Shown here piece after piece: positions 1 to 10,314 of a stretch of DNA of 64,000 bases. Position 1 is the stretch's first letter; each line of letters starts with the position of its first letter. The notes under the pieces were generated by a model, which ran no database searches, was not told the origin of the DNA, and worked only from the letters and a program-made list of their open reading frames with translations. The translations under genes and the position numbers were made by a program. Source of the DNA: Stanieria cyanosphaera PCC 7437 (GTDB taxonomy: Bacteria; Cyanobacteriota; Cyanobacteriia; Cyanobacteriales; Xenococcaceae). The stretch lies in the NCBI RefSeq assembly GCF_000317575.1, contig NC_019748.1, forward strand, positions 3,244,501 to 3,308,500. Direction: 5' to 3'.

Positions 1-995
1 AGCATTGCCCCACTGACACCCAAATCGGTAAAAGAGGCGATCCCAATTAAAACAAAACCCATGTGGGAAATCGAAGAATAAGCAATCTTGCGTTTCAAAT
101 TTCTTTGGGCAAAGGAAGTTAAGGCTGCATAAATGATATTAACTACACCCAAAATGACTAACACAGGGGCAAAAATGGCATGGGCATCGGGTAGCATTCC
201 AGCATTCATCCGTAGCAAGGCATAACCACCCATCTTTAACAAGATACCAGCCAGTAACATATGAGCGGGTGCAGTTGCTTCACCGTGGGCATCAGGTAAC
301 CAAGTATGCAGAGGAAAAATAGGCAATTTGACACCATAGGCAATCAAAAAGCCAGCATACAAGAATAATTGCAGATTAAGAGCATAATCCTTAGCTGCGA
401 TCGCACTCATGTCGAAGGTGACAGTATCACCATAAAATGCCATGGTTAAACCTGCAACCAGAATAAATAGAGAACCTCCTGCGGTATAGAGGATAAATTT
501 GGTCGCAGCGTAAAGACGTTTTTTCCCACCCCAAATGGAGAGAATTAGATAAACCGGAACTAGTTCTAATTCCCAGGCGAGGAAAAACAACAACATATCT
601 TGTACGGCAAACACGGCTATTTGTCCGCCATACATTGCCAGCATCAAAAAATAAAATAATTTCGGTTTAAAAGTTACTGGCCAAGCTGCCATAATAGCCA
701 AAGTGGTAATAAAGCCAGTCAGAAGAATCAGAGGCATAGACAACCCATCTGCCCCGAGTGACCACTTTAAATCTAATTGTGGTATCCAAGAGTAACTTTC
801 TACTAGTTGTAAATTGGGGTTACTCAAGTCATAACCAGTGTAAAAGGCGTAGGTAATTACAGCAAAATCAATTAACCCGATAATTAGGGCATACCATCGT
901 ACAGTTTTGCCATCTTTATCAGGAATAAAAGGAATCGCAAACGAGGCGACGATAGGAAAAAGAATGATTGTCGTTAACCAAGGAAAATTTGCCAT
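1..995 (-). CDS. ndhD: NAD(P)H-quinone oxidoreductase chain 4 (NdhD), 5' part only
   Basis: This is a proton-pumping antiporter-like membrane subunit of the cyanobacterial NDH-1 complex in the thylakoid membrane. The reverse strand reads openly from an ATG at 995 ([19 protein letters not shown]) to the window edge, about 331 codons of a protein usually near 500-530. Visible family signatures are the conserved [17 protein letters not shown] block, [14 protein letters not shown]-type motif (here [19 protein letters not shown]) and [10 protein letters not shown]. The remaining C-terminal part lies outside the window. NdhD has several paralogues, for respiratory/cyclic electron flow or for CO2 uptake, and the fragment alone does not settle which this is. 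Confidence 0.95.
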   Translation of the reverse strand, partial: MANFPWLTTIILFPIVASFAIPFIPDKDGKTVRWYALIIGLIDFAVITYAFYTGYDLSNPNLQLVESYSWIPQLDLKWSLGADGLSMPLILLTGFITTLAIMAAWPVTFKPKLFYFLMLAMYGGQIAVFAVQDMLLFFLAWELELVPVYLILSIWGGKKRLYAATKFILYTAGGSLFILVAGLTMAFYGDTVTFDMSAIAAKDYALNLQLFLYAGFLIAYGVKLPIFPLHTWLPDAHGEATAPAHMLLAGILLKMGGYALLRMNAGMLPDAHAIFAPVLVILGVVNIIYAALTSFAQRNLKRKIAYSSISHMGFVLIGIASFTDLGVSGAM

Positions 996-1174
996 ATTTT
1001 AGGAGAGCGAGAAATTGGTTTGGTAATTTTACTTATTAAGTCTTTTCCTTTTTCATGATCTAAGGTATTTCCAGTAACTTGGCTCATTCTTAACAAATTG
1101 TTTAGAGCATAAAGATCAATATCACCGAAGCGTAAAACTATTGCAGGCAGATCGGGAGCGAAATTGCATATGAA
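974..1174 (-). pseudogene. C-terminal fragment of a DUF5615/PIN-like toxin
   Basis: A 66-codon open stretch on the reverse strand runs from just after a stop codon to a TAA inside the start of ndhD. It has no start codon in a sensible place. The residues DLPAIVLRFGDIDLYALNNL resemble the C-terminal half of DUF5615 (Mut7-C/PIN-like) proteins, where a Pro-x-(V/I)-x-L-R strand is followed by a Leu-rich helix. The N-terminal half with the acidic residues is missing. I read it as the remnant of a toxin-antitoxin locus cut by the neighbouring PIN fragment. The family assignment rests on a short stretch and is tentative. Confidence 0.4.
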
Positions 1175-1400
1175 TTACCATATATGTCTTAAATGTGTGT
1201 CTTTATTAACCCAAGATTTTACTCGCATTGCTGAACTAAATGCTCAATATGCAGACTTGCCAGGAGATTTTGCCGATTTAAGTTTAATTGCCATTTCAGA
1301 ACGTTTAAATATTAGCGCGATCGCAACTTTAGATAGTGATTTTGATATCTATCGACGTTATCGTAAACAACCATTTGAGAGAATTTTTCTACCTGAATAG
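1164..1400 (+). pseudogene. Truncated PIN-domain (VapC-like) toxin, C-terminal half
   Basis: The 78-codon reading frame can only begin at a TTG (1164) and matches the second half of a PIN ribonuclease. It has the FADLSLIAISERL helix with the third acidic residue, then the ATLDSDFDIYRR motif with the last acidic residues, and the usual C-terminal Phe-(D/E)-x-(I/L)-F-L-P ending. The N-terminal beta strand with the first catalytic Asp is absent, so a complete active site cannot form. No antitoxin lies upstream. It overlaps head-to-head a fragment of another PIN-like gene, suggesting a decayed defence or addiction locus next to ndhD. Confidence 0.6.
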
Positions 1401-1568
1401 AATGATAAAGCGATCGCCTTAATTTTAAGACTGTCTCTACAAAAAGTACTAATTGTAAGTTTCTTTTTATTTAATCGCACAAATTTTTTTTTCTCTCTTG
1501 CTGGTTACAATTTTTTTGTACAGATGAATTAATCTATATTTTTAGCAATACATTAAATTCTAAAACTT

Positions 1569-2537
1569 ATGAGACTCAGACCTAACTGGCTGCGCCTTAA
1601 GAAATTTGATAGCTTCTCCAATCCTATTCGTCTAGCAAAAAGAGATGGGAAGTTTGAAATTGATGGCATGGGAAGTTGGCGTTCTTATTTTGATGATCCT
1701 TATCATTTAATGTTGGCAATTCCTTGGGGTGGTTTTTTTGCCATAGTTGCTCTGAGTTACATAACTATCAATGCTCTTTTTGCTGTAATGTATTTGCTAG
1801 GTGGGGATTGCTTAGATTCACCAAGACCGATTAATTTTGAAGATGCGTTCTTTTTTAGTGTTCAAACCTTCGGCACAATTGGTTATGGTGTAATTTCTCC
1901 GAAAACTACTTATGCTAACATCATTGTTACTTTTGAAGCGATCGCCAGTTTAATAACTATTGCTTTAGTTACAGGTTTGACTTTTGCTCGATTTGCTAAA
2001 CCGACTGCCCGTGTGGTGTTTAGTAAGCTTGCCGTAATTGCTACTCATAATGGCGTACCAACTTTGATGTTTCGCATGGCAAATCATCGACGTAATTACA
2101 TTCTCGAAACTCAAACCAAAGTTTATTTGTTACGGGATGAAATGACCACTGAAGGGGAGTTTTATTATCGAATTCGTCAATTAAAACTGTTACGCTCTCG
2201 TTCTCCTAGTTTTAGTCTCACTTGGACTGCTATGCATCCTATCGATGAAAATAGTCCTTTATACGGCTTAAGTCCAGAAATTTTAGAAAAAACTCATACT
2301 CAGATCATGGTTTCACTAACGGGTATTGATGAGGTTGCTTCTTATACTCTCAACTTACACCATGTTTATGCTGCTCATGAAATTCTGTTTAATCATCGTT
2401 TGATGGATATTATTTATAAATCACCCAATGGCGATCGCTATTTTCATTATGCTAATTTTCATCAGGTAGTTCCTATTGAACAAGGAGATATAATTCCAGT
2501 TAAAGAAAAGGAACAAAGACAGTTTGGTTTAAATTAG
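1569..2537 (+). CDS. Inward-rectifier potassium channel, KirBac family
   Basis: This is a homotetrameric K+ channel of the plasma membrane. The 322-residue protein has a slide-helix-like amphipathic start, TM1 around residues 49-77, a pore helix with selectivity filter TIGYG at 103-107, TM2 around 115-140, and a long cytoplasmic immunoglobulin-like domain (about 150-310). This order and length are those of bacterial Kir channels. The filter is intact, so the channel should conduct K+. An ATG at 1569 follows an AT-rich leader without a strong Shine-Dalgarno. It stands alone between a toxin remnant and a GST gene. The Kir family is clear; its physiological regulation is not visible here. Confidence 0.9.
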   Translation: MRLRPNWLRLKKFDSFSNPIRLAKRDGKFEIDGMGSWRSYFDDPYHLMLAIPWGGFFAIVALSYITINALFAVMYLLGGDCLDSPRPINFEDAFFFSVQTFGTIGYGVISPKTTYANIIVTFEAIASLITIALVTGLTFARFAKPTARVVFSKLAVIATHNGVPTLMFRMANHRRNYILETQTKVYLLRDEMTTEGEFYYRIRQLKLLRSRSPSFSLTWTAMHPIDENSPLYGLSPEILEKTHTQIMVSLTGIDEVASYTLNLHHVYAAHEILFNHRLMDIIYKSPNGDRYFHYANFHQVVPIEQGDIIPVKEKEQRQFGLN

Positions 2538-2665
2538 GTATTAAACTTAACTTGATGAACCTCTATCACAAAATAGCGAATACCAAAGGCGAGACCGCTC
2601 TGACAACTTATTAAAATAACTATACTAAATAAGGTAATTCAAATTAACTTTACTGAAGGTTTTTC

Positions 2666-3271
2666 ATGATCGATCTTTACACTTTTACGACTCCCAACGG
2701 TCGCAAAATCTCTATCATGTTAGAGGAATTGGAATTAGACTATAACGTTCATACAATTGACATTACCAAGGGCGAACAATTCACACCAGAATATATTGCG
2801 ATTAATCCCAATAGTAAAATACCTGCGATCGTTGATCGCGATGCTGATCTAACTGTCTTTGAATCTGGCGCAATCTTAATTTATTTGGCAGAAAAAACCG
2901 AAAAATTTTTACCGACCGAAACAAAACAACGTTTTCAAGTTTTAGAATGGCTGATGTTTCAAATGGGAAGTGTTGGCCCTATGTTTGGTCAATACAATCA
3001 CTTTAATCATTATGCCCCTGAAAAGATTCCTTATGCTATTGAACGTTATCAAAAAGAAACTTTAAGACTATATGGTGTATTAGATCGACAACTTACTGAC
3101 AGAACATTTATTTGTGAAGATTATTCGATTGCAGACATGGCTACTTTTCCTTGGGTAGCAGGTTATCAATTTATGGGATTAACTCTAGATCATCATCCTA
3201 ATTTAAAACGATGGGTAGAGACAATGCAACAACGTTCAGCAGTAAAAAAAGGTATGGCAGTACCAGCTTAA
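2666..3271 (+). CDS. Glutathione S-transferase family protein
   Basis: This is a cytosolic GST-fold protein of 201 residues. Residues 1-78 form the thioredoxin-like domain, with the TTPNGRKISIMLEEL active-site loop and the cis-Pro/ES glutathione-binding motif (KIPAIVDRD ... FESGAILIYLAE). The rest is the all-alpha C-terminal domain. The TPNG motif resembles the Nu-class/YfcG-Ure2p-like GSTs, which often act as disulfide-bond reductases, but substrate cannot be inferred. It is followed by about 245 bp without a gene before the large membrane-protein gene, so it is probably monocistronic. Confidence 0.9.
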   Translation: MIDLYTFTTPNGRKISIMLEELELDYNVHTIDITKGEQFTPEYIAINPNSKIPAIVDRDADLTVFESGAILIYLAEKTEKFLPTETKQRFQVLEWLMFQMGSVGPMFGQYNHFNHYAPEKIPYAIERYQKETLRLYGVLDRQLTDRTFICEDYSIADMATFPWVAGYQFMGLTLDHHPNLKRWVETMQQRSAVKKGMAVPA

Positions 3272-3517
3272 ACTCATGTTGAATTAATTGTAATTAACTT
3301 GATTAAACCAATCAAAATTTGATTCTTTTTGTTCACAAGAAATTTGTAATTAATTCGCGATCGCTATATATTTTAGTGTACTTGGACTTTTTTGATAAAA
3401 AATAATATTAATAATTTAAACCATTATCTTACGATTATTGATTACCTTACCAAAACTTGATAAAAGCTTAGATATTTTTAGGATATAAATGAAGCAAGTT
3501 GTTATTTTGATTTTCTC

Positions 3518-6500
3518 ATGTCTAACGACTCAGACCGCTTTATTAAACTAGAAATATACACCAAAGCTTCTCAGACGGAATTATTAATCGGTTTAGATAA
3601 TTGGTTGCGTTTGGGATTAATTAAAGAGTCTCAAGTGAAAAATTTATGTCGTAATTATTTAACTTGTCCTCTTCCTGAAATAGAAATAGTCAAAGTTCCT
3701 TATCAAGTTGAAGAAACAAGCTCTCCTCAACCAGTACAAACAGCAACAATCGATCCTATATCAATAGTAAAAACGTCATCAAAACCTAATCTTGTTGAGC
3801 AAATTTGGCAAGCTTTTCTTGATGAATTAAGTATTCGTTGGTTGTTATTTTTAGGAATATTTTTAGTTGTATTATCTTCTGGTGTTTTAGCTGCTACTCA
3901 ATGGCATAATTTTCCTACAGTAGGTCAATATTTAATTCTATTAACTTATACTTTAAGTTTTTGGTTAGTTGGCTTTTGGTTAGGTAAACAAGCTAATTTA
4001 AGTTTAACTTCGCAAAGTTTGAAAAGTATTGCAATTTTACTTGTTCCAATTAATTTTTGGGGAATTAATAGTTTTAGTTTAGGAAATAATTTTGGGGATT
4101 GGTTAGTAATTGCGATCGCTTTTCTTAGTTTAACAGGAATTACCTATTGGCAATATAATCAAAAACCTAAATATATCCGTTTTAGTTTTGTGCCAATTTT
4201 TTTATTATTAAGCTATTTTCATTTGGGTTGGCATATTTTTAATTTTCCAGTTTTAGCAGCATATTTTGGTATTATTGCCATTGCAAGTTCAACTTACTAT
4301 TTATCAAAAAAATATCACTATCAGCTTAAAAATTTATTACTATTATTAGCTACTTGGTTCTTATTAATTTTTAGGACTTTACTAATTCAAACTTCCGTTA
4401 CTAGTTTAGGATTAGCAATTAGTATTTGTGGTTGGTTGTTAGCAGTTATTTATTTGGAGCGAAGTCAAACTTATTCAACTGAACAGGAAACAAGTACAGA
4501 TTATCAATCAATCAATAATCACAAAATTATTAATCAAAGTTTAGAAACCGTTGGTTTGATTTTATTATTTATAGGCGGAATTGTTGCTGGAATTGTTTGG
4601 TTTGCTCAGGTTCAATTGTATCCTTGGCAAGCAATAGCTGTTTGTGGTTTAGCTTTGCATCTTTTTCAAGTAAGATTACAAACTTATTGGCAAAAATTAG
4701 ATTTATTAGTAATATTTTTTATTGGTTTAAAAACTTTATTTTTAATAAAAGAATTAATTCCAATTCAATTTAGAGCAAATTTTATTAGTTTATCTGAAAC
4801 AATTACCAAAGTAGACTTTTTACCTGAATCGATTTATAGCATTACCCTGTTTCCCTATCTAATTTTATTTGTTGGTATTGCTAACTGGTTGTATCGTCAA
4901 GAAAAACCACAATTAGCTTTATTTGGAGAATGGTTAAGTTTAGGTTTTGGTGTAGTTTTAACTTTATTAAGTTGGTACAATCCGGTATGGCGATCGCTTA
5001 ATCTTTTATTATCTACTTTTACTCTTGGTTATGTTGCTGCTACTCGCCAACCGCTTAGAATTAGACTAATTTATTTTACTCATTTACTAGCTTTAGTAAC
5101 AGTTGTTAGTGTAATTAATTGTTTTTCTTCGCCTCCAAGGCGTGAAATTTGGGGCATTATTTTCTTATTATTAATGCTCGCGGAATGGCTAGTTTATCTT
5201 CGTCGATTTTCCGTTAAAAATTTTCGTTATCAAAAAATTTGGTATCGCAGTAGTTGGTATTTTGGTTTGTTGCTAGCAGGCATTAGTTATGTTTGCTTTT
5301 TGCCACAGGCTCATCCTGTAAATACCTCAATTATTTCTAGTTATAGTTTAACTTGGTTATTAACACCATTGATGTTAACTATAATTGCCAAATCTAGTCG
5401 TAGAAAACCACGTCAATTAGCTGCATTGTTGAGTTGTTTTACTTTACTTTTGGCACAATTGCTAACAATGTGGCAACCAGATACAAGATCGATTAGTTTA
5501 GCTATAACAACCGGATTATTATTTACTAATACTTTTTATTTACCCTATAAAATTATTTTAATTTATTTAACTCACTCTTTAGGGCTAATTACAGTTTTTA
5601 GCTTCATTGATTGGGTTGGTTCACCTCTGGGCCAGCAAATTTGGGGCATTATTTTATTATTCAGTGGAGTTACCGAATGGTTGATTTATTTGTATCAAAT
5701 TACTTCTAATAATTTAACTTTTAATCTTTTGCCCATAGGAGGTAGAAGACAAGAAGTACTTGAGAGCAAAACTTGGCATCGTAGTAGTTGGTATTTAGGT
5801 TTATTACTCACAGGAATTAGTTATGTTTGCTTATTCTATTTTTCCAATCCTTATTGGAGATTGATCTGGTTATTAACTCCATTGATGTTAACTGTAATTG
5901 TAAGATTTAGTCGCTGGAAACAACGCACACTTACTGCTGCTTGTAGCTCTCTTAGTTTAATTTTGGTGCAGTTTCTCACTTTTAATAATTCAGAGACAAG
6001 ATTAATCAGTCTTGTAGTGGCAATAGGATTAATGTTTATTAATAGTTTCTATTTTCGCGAAACTAACATAGCGATAATCCATTTAGGTTTTGGGTTAATT
6101 TTAATTAGCAGCTTACTTTGGGAAAAACTTTCTTTTTCTAATTGGTTAGTTACAGGAGCTATTATAATTGTTATTCTTTATTTAATTAGAGAATTTTTAC
6201 TTTATACTTCTAAAAATTTTTATGCTAACGAACGAAAAGTTTTAAAGACTAAACATAGAAAATTAAAAAACAAATACGCCCAAGCAGCAGATTCCTGGTC
6301 AAAAGCTTTAATTGCAGTTGAATTAATTATACTGACTCTATTTTATTTAAACTTTGCTTTTTCAGACTTAACTTATCAACAAATCGGAATTAACTGGCAA
6401 TATTTACTTTCTTCAATTTTAATTAGTGGTGCAATTTGGTTTCGCTATCATCAACAACCAACACCAAAAATTTTATATGCTTTTGCTTGGACAATCGAAT

Positions 6501-8044
6501 TATCAGTATTTAGTTTAATTATCCTAGTTGGTGGGAATGAAATTGCTCTTGCTGCTGCTAACATTATTCTGGCATTTCTATCTCTTTGGTTGATTAATTG
6601 GTTGGCACGATTGATCGCTACAACGAATAACCATTCACCTCTACAAACAATTAGGTATAATACCTTCAATTTAAATTGGCATAACTTACATCATCTATCA
6701 ATCATTTATCTTGTTTTAGGAATCCTGTGGCGACTACCCTATTTTACTGCTACTACTGGCTTGATTACTTTAGGCGCAGCTTTAACTGGAATTGGTATCG
6801 GTAGTTATCCAGGTAGAGAAAATAAAACCATTAGCTATCTTTCCTTAGCAGGTATTACTCTAGCTATCTATGAATTAGCTATTTATCAAATGACACAAAG
6901 CGCAGGCGGAAGTATTGCTGATGCGTTAACAATTTTAGCCTTTGTTGCTGGGGTAATTGCCATTTTTTATCGAATTTTAGCTTTTTGGTGTCGAGAACAA
7001 CAGTTTTTATTTAACTTTAGCCTCAATCAAATTATAATCGCTGCTCATGTACATTGGGCGATCGCAAGTATTCTAAAAATTATTGCTGCTGGTATTGCCA
7101 TTGAAACTGTTACTCCTCGTCTCACGTTATTAAGCATTGGTATTAGTTTCTGTCTGGGTGCTTACGCCATTATTCAAGGTAGAGAGGAAAGGGCGCAAGG
7201 AAGCAGAGAAGCACAGAGGCAGGAAAAAAAATATCTCTCAACAATTAATGACTGGTGGGTATATGTAGGGTTAGTCGAAATAGCTGCAACGATAGTCTAT
7301 AGTCGTTTAATTATTACCAAACTCAGTATCTTCGATCCTTGGCGTGCAATCATTACTTGTATAATTGCCCTAGCTATCTATCAAATACCTTGGCAAAATT
7401 TTGGCTGGCGATCAACTCCTTGGCGACGCACAGCTTTAGTAATTCCTGCTTTAATGGCATTAGTTACAGCAGAAAATATTTCTTACTTGAGTTTACTTGC
7501 CACTGCTGCTTTTTATCTGCGAATTGCTTACCATCAAAGAAATGTACGTTGGAGTTATCTCAGTCTAGGATTAATTGACTGGGGAATAATTCGCTATAGT
7601 TGGCGAAATAATGGTGAACCAATTTGGTTTGCTTTAGTTATTGGTTTATCTTTTCTCTATATTGCCCAATTCGATCCTCAATTACAAACTCGTAAACAAC
7701 TGCGTCATTATTTTCGTTCATTTGGTAGCAGTTTAATTTGTATAGTCGCGTTAATTTTGTATCAGAAAACAGGAATAATTCCGAGTGCGATCGCTTTAGT
7801 TTTTATTTTAGCTGGTTTAGGCTTACGCATTCGAGCCTTTCTCTACATCGGTACAATTACTTTTATCCTGACAATTATTTATCAACTGATTATTCTGATT
7901 TTTACTTACTCTTTCCTCAAATGGATTGTTGGGTTGATCACAGGAATTGTCGCTATTGCGATCGCTGCTAACTTTGAAAGGAAAAGCACCCAAATTACCA
8001 ACAAATTACAAGATTATCTTGCTCAACTGCAACAATGGCAATAA
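3518..8044 (+). CDS. Very large polytopic membrane protein (DUF2157-like), function unknown
   Basis: The protein has 1508 residues. A soluble N-terminal stretch (about 1-110) with a helical GLDNWLRLGLI segment, as seen at the start of DUF2157-type proteins, precedes dozens of hydrophobic segments that fill the rest of the chain, separated by short basic loops. There is an internal duplication: about residues 517-680 and 680-845 share in order a THxLxLxTV segment, an IWGII segment, W(Y/H)RSSWY, GLLLxGISYVC, WLLTPLMLT and a final NSFYF/NTFYL segment. Leu, Ile and Trp are very frequent. No catalytic motif was recognised. It is convergent with petF. Function is unknown; a bilayer-spanning transporter or assembly role would be a guess. 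Confidence 0.85.
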   Translation: MSNDSDRFIKLEIYTKASQTELLIGLDNWLRLGLIKESQVKNLCRNYLTCPLPEIEIVKVPYQVEETSSPQPVQTATIDPISIVKTSSKPNLVEQIWQAFLDELSIRWLLFLGIFLVVLSSGVLAATQWHNFPTVGQYLILLTYTLSFWLVGFWLGKQANLSLTSQSLKSIAILLVPINFWGINSFSLGNNFGDWLVIAIAFLSLTGITYWQYNQKPKYIRFSFVPIFLLLSYFHLGWHIFNFPVLAAYFGIIAIASSTYYLSKKYHYQLKNLLLLLATWFLLIFRTLLIQTSVTSLGLAISICGWLLAVIYLERSQTYSTEQETSTDYQSINNHKIINQSLETVGLILLFIGGIVAGIVWFAQVQLYPWQAIAVCGLALHLFQVRLQTYWQKLDLLVIFFIGLKTLFLIKELIPIQFRANFISLSETITKVDFLPESIYSITLFPYLILFVGIANWLYRQEKPQLALFGEWLSLGFGVVLTLLSWYNPVWRSLNLLLSTFTLGYVAATRQPLRIRLIYFTHLLALVTVVSVINCFSSPPRREIWGIIFLLLMLAEWLVYLRRFSVKNFRYQKIWYRSSWYFGLLLAGISYVCFLPQAHPVNTSIISSYSLTWLLTPLMLTIIAKSSRRKPRQLAALLSCFTLLLAQLLTMWQPDTRSISLAITTGLLFTNTFYLPYKIILIYLTHSLGLITVFSFIDWVGSPLGQQIWGIILLFSGVTEWLIYLYQITSNNLTFNLLPIGGRRQEVLESKTWHRSSWYLGLLLTGISYVCLFYFSNPYWRLIWLLTPLMLTVIVRFSRWKQRTLTAACSSLSLILVQFLTFNNSETRLISLVVAIGLMFINSFYFRETNIAIIHLGFGLILISSLLWEKLSFSNWLVTGAIIIVILYLIREFLLYTSKNFYANERKVLKTKHRKLKNKYAQAADSWSKALIAVELIILTLFYLNFAFSDLTYQQIGINWQYLLSSILISGAIWFRYHQQPTPKILYAFAWTIELSVFSLIILVGGNEIALAAANIILAFLSLWLINWLARLIATTNNHSPLQTIRYNTFNLNWHNLHHLSIIYLVLGILWRLPYFTATTGLITLGAALTGIGIGSYPGRENKTISYLSLAGITLAIYELAIYQMTQSAGGSIADALTILAFVAGVIAIFYRILAFWCREQQFLFNFSLNQIIIAAHVHWAIASILKIIAAGIAIETVTPRLTLLSIGISFCLGAYAIIQGREERAQGSREAQRQEKKYLSTINDWWVYVGLVEIAATIVYSRLIITKLSIFDPWRAIITCIIALAIYQIPWQNFGWRSTPWRRTALVIPALMALVTAENISYLSLLATAAFYLRIAYHQRNVRWSYLSLGLIDWGIIRYSWRNNGEPIWFALVIGLSFLYIAQFDPQLQTRKQLRHYFRSFGSSLICIVALILYQKTGIIPSAIALVFILAGLGLRIRAFLYIGTITFILTIIYQLIILIFTYSFLKWIVGLITGIVAIAIAANFERKSTQITNKLQDYLAQLQQWQ

Positions 8045-8052
8045 ATCAGTGA

Positions 8053-8090
8053 ACAGTTATCAGTTATCAATCAACCAGTAACAGTTACAG
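8053..8090. repeat. Short heptameric-type repeat (CAGTTAT units)
   Basis: Directly after the stop of the large membrane-protein gene there are degenerate 7-bp steps of the CAGTTAT type (cagttatcagttatcaatca, then ccagtaacagttacagtt). Short tandem heptamers of this kind are common between cyanobacterial genes. No function is known and the array is short. Confidence 0.5.
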
Positions 8091-8106
8091 TTAAAGTATA
8101 AAGCAA

Positions 8107-8143
8107 AATCTCGCCTATACTCAATGCAAGTACAGACGAGATT
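8107..8143 (-). terminator. Hairpin downstream of petF
   Basis: AATCTCG (8107-8113) and CGAGATT (8137-8143) form a perfect 7-bp stem with a long loop, placed 24 bp past the petF stop. On the reverse strand the stem is followed by TTGCTTT rather than a clean U-run, so it may stabilise the mRNA end rather than terminate alone. Confidence 0.4.
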
Positions 8144-8167
8144 GTTTTAATAGTTTTACTTTTAGTA

Positions 8168-8852
<685 letters not shown>

Positions 8853-9857
8853 ATGCCCTTTCAAGTCGCTCCTCCAGTTAAAGTTGGAATTGTAGGTACG
8901 GGATACGCTGCCAAAAAACGTGCTGAAGCACTTGCAGTAGATTCAAGAGCAAAATTAATCAGCGTCACAGGTAATACTCCCGAGAAATTACAAGATTTTA
9001 GTCAAAATTTTTCGGTTACTTCGATTAACTCTTGGGAACAACTAATTAATCAACCAGAATTAGATTTAATTTTTATCTGTACCATTAATCGAGATCATGG
9101 TGCGATCGCTCAAGCTGCCTTAGAAGCTGATAAACACGTGGTTGTTGAATATCCTCTTGCTTTAAACCCTCAACAAGCAGCAGCAATTATCGCCTTGGCT
9201 AAAGCTAAATCTAAACTTCTCCACGTTGAACATATAGAATTAATTGGTGGTGTCCATCAAGCTATTTGCCAGAATTTATCAGAAGTTGGCAATGTTGTTT
9301 ATGCCCGTTACGCTACCATTAGCCCACAAAAACATTTTTCTCGACGTTGGAGTTATCATCGAGAAATGTTTGGTTTTCCTTTATCTGCTGCTTTATCTCG
9401 GGTTCATCGTTTAACAGATTTATTTGGTACTGTCGCCACAGTTGCTTGTCAAACTCGTTATTGGAATGCTTCTGAGGATAACTATTTTACCGCTTGTCTA
9501 TGTAATGCCCAATTACGCTTCACCAATGGTGTAATAGCAGAAATTACCTATGCCAAAGGCAATGTTTTTTGGCATGGTTATCGAAATTTTGAAATTCATG
9601 GAGATCAAGGAACTCTTATCTTTGAAGGAGAAACAGGAAAATTAATTAGGGGAAACGAAATAATTCCTCTTGAAGTTACTAGTCGTCGCGGTTTATTTGC
9701 CAAAGATACTAAGATGGTTTTAGATTGTTTGCTTGAAGGACGACCTCTCTATCTACAACCAGAAGCTAGTTTAGAAGCCTTAAAAGTAGCTGATGTAGCC
9801 CGTCAATCAGCCGAAACCAATCAAATTCAAATAATGACAAATCAATTAAATTTTTGA
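8853..9857 (+). CDS. bvdR: Biliverdin reductase (Gfo/Idh/MocA fold)
   Basis: The protein reduces biliverdin IX-alpha to bilirubin with NAD(P)H in the cytosol, a step linked in cyanobacteria to normal phycobilisome assembly. It has 334 residues: an N-terminal Rossmann domain starting VGIVGTGYAAKKRAE, and a C-terminal oxidoreductase domain. From memory, the blocks HGAIAQAALEA, EYPLAL, LLHVEHIELIGGVHQAI, ALSR-HR-TDLFGTV and GDQGTLIFEGETGKLI closely follow Synechocystis BvdR (328 residues), which is better agreement than with generic Gfo/Idh/MocA proteins. The ATG at 8853 lies in an AT-rich leader without a strong Shine-Dalgarno. Confidence 0.85.
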   Translation: MPFQVAPPVKVGIVGTGYAAKKRAEALAVDSRAKLISVTGNTPEKLQDFSQNFSVTSINSWEQLINQPELDLIFICTINRDHGAIAQAALEADKHVVVEYPLALNPQQAAAIIALAKAKSKLLHVEHIELIGGVHQAICQNLSEVGNVVYARYATISPQKHFSRRWSYHREMFGFPLSAALSRVHRLTDLFGTVATVACQTRYWNASEDNYFTACLCNAQLRFTNGVIAEITYAKGNVFWHGYRNFEIHGDQGTLIFEGETGKLIRGNEIIPLEVTSRRGLFAKDTKMVLDCLLEGRPLYLQPEASLEALKVADVARQSAETNQIQIMTNQLNF

Positions 9858-10314
9858 TAAGATAATTATGTTGATTTTTTTGTCAACTCATGAAATAATG
9901 TAGTCTGTAATGACTGATTAAGGAATGACTAAAATCAGGATAAGTAATAATACACTTGTATTGAAACAAAAGTCTGAACTAAACTTAACTAGCAACAACT
10001 CAAGTTTGATTGTACTTACCGAATGCCAGTCTCGGTAAGGTAGGAAGCTCGTTAAATCCAGTTTATTTTCTCAGTTTCTTTGTTTTTTTTCTTCCATGCA
10101 TGATGACGAGGTTTTCAAGTCCCCTTACAGTTGAGGCAAAATATCAGGATAATCGTCTTCGAGGGTAGTTTATAAAATCTAAGCAAACTCATAAGCCTTT
10201 TAAAGTCAGTTTGATGAAAATGTTATTCAATGAAAGAATAATCAACCTAGGCTTGAAGAGACTACAACAGTTCAACTCACGTCATTATTAGGCATTTTAT
10301 TGATCGAGGGATCT
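9858..10314 (+). promoter_or_regulatory. Long recA leader with a perfect hairpin
   Basis: The 457 bp between bvdR and recA hold no credible gene. CTTACCGA (10015-10022) and TCGGTAAG (10032-10039) form a perfect 8-bp stem with a 9-nt loop. The overlapping stretch 10003-10016 ends in GTACT, one half of a cyanobacterial LexA box, but its left half is poor, so LexA control of recA is not supported here by a good site. The recA Shine-Dalgarno is CGAGGG at 10306-10311. Confidence 0.45.

Noticed and set aside
10003-10016. LexA box upstream of recA (AGTTTGATTGTACT)
   Set aside because: Only the right half fits. On neither strand does it satisfy RGTACNNNDGTWCB.
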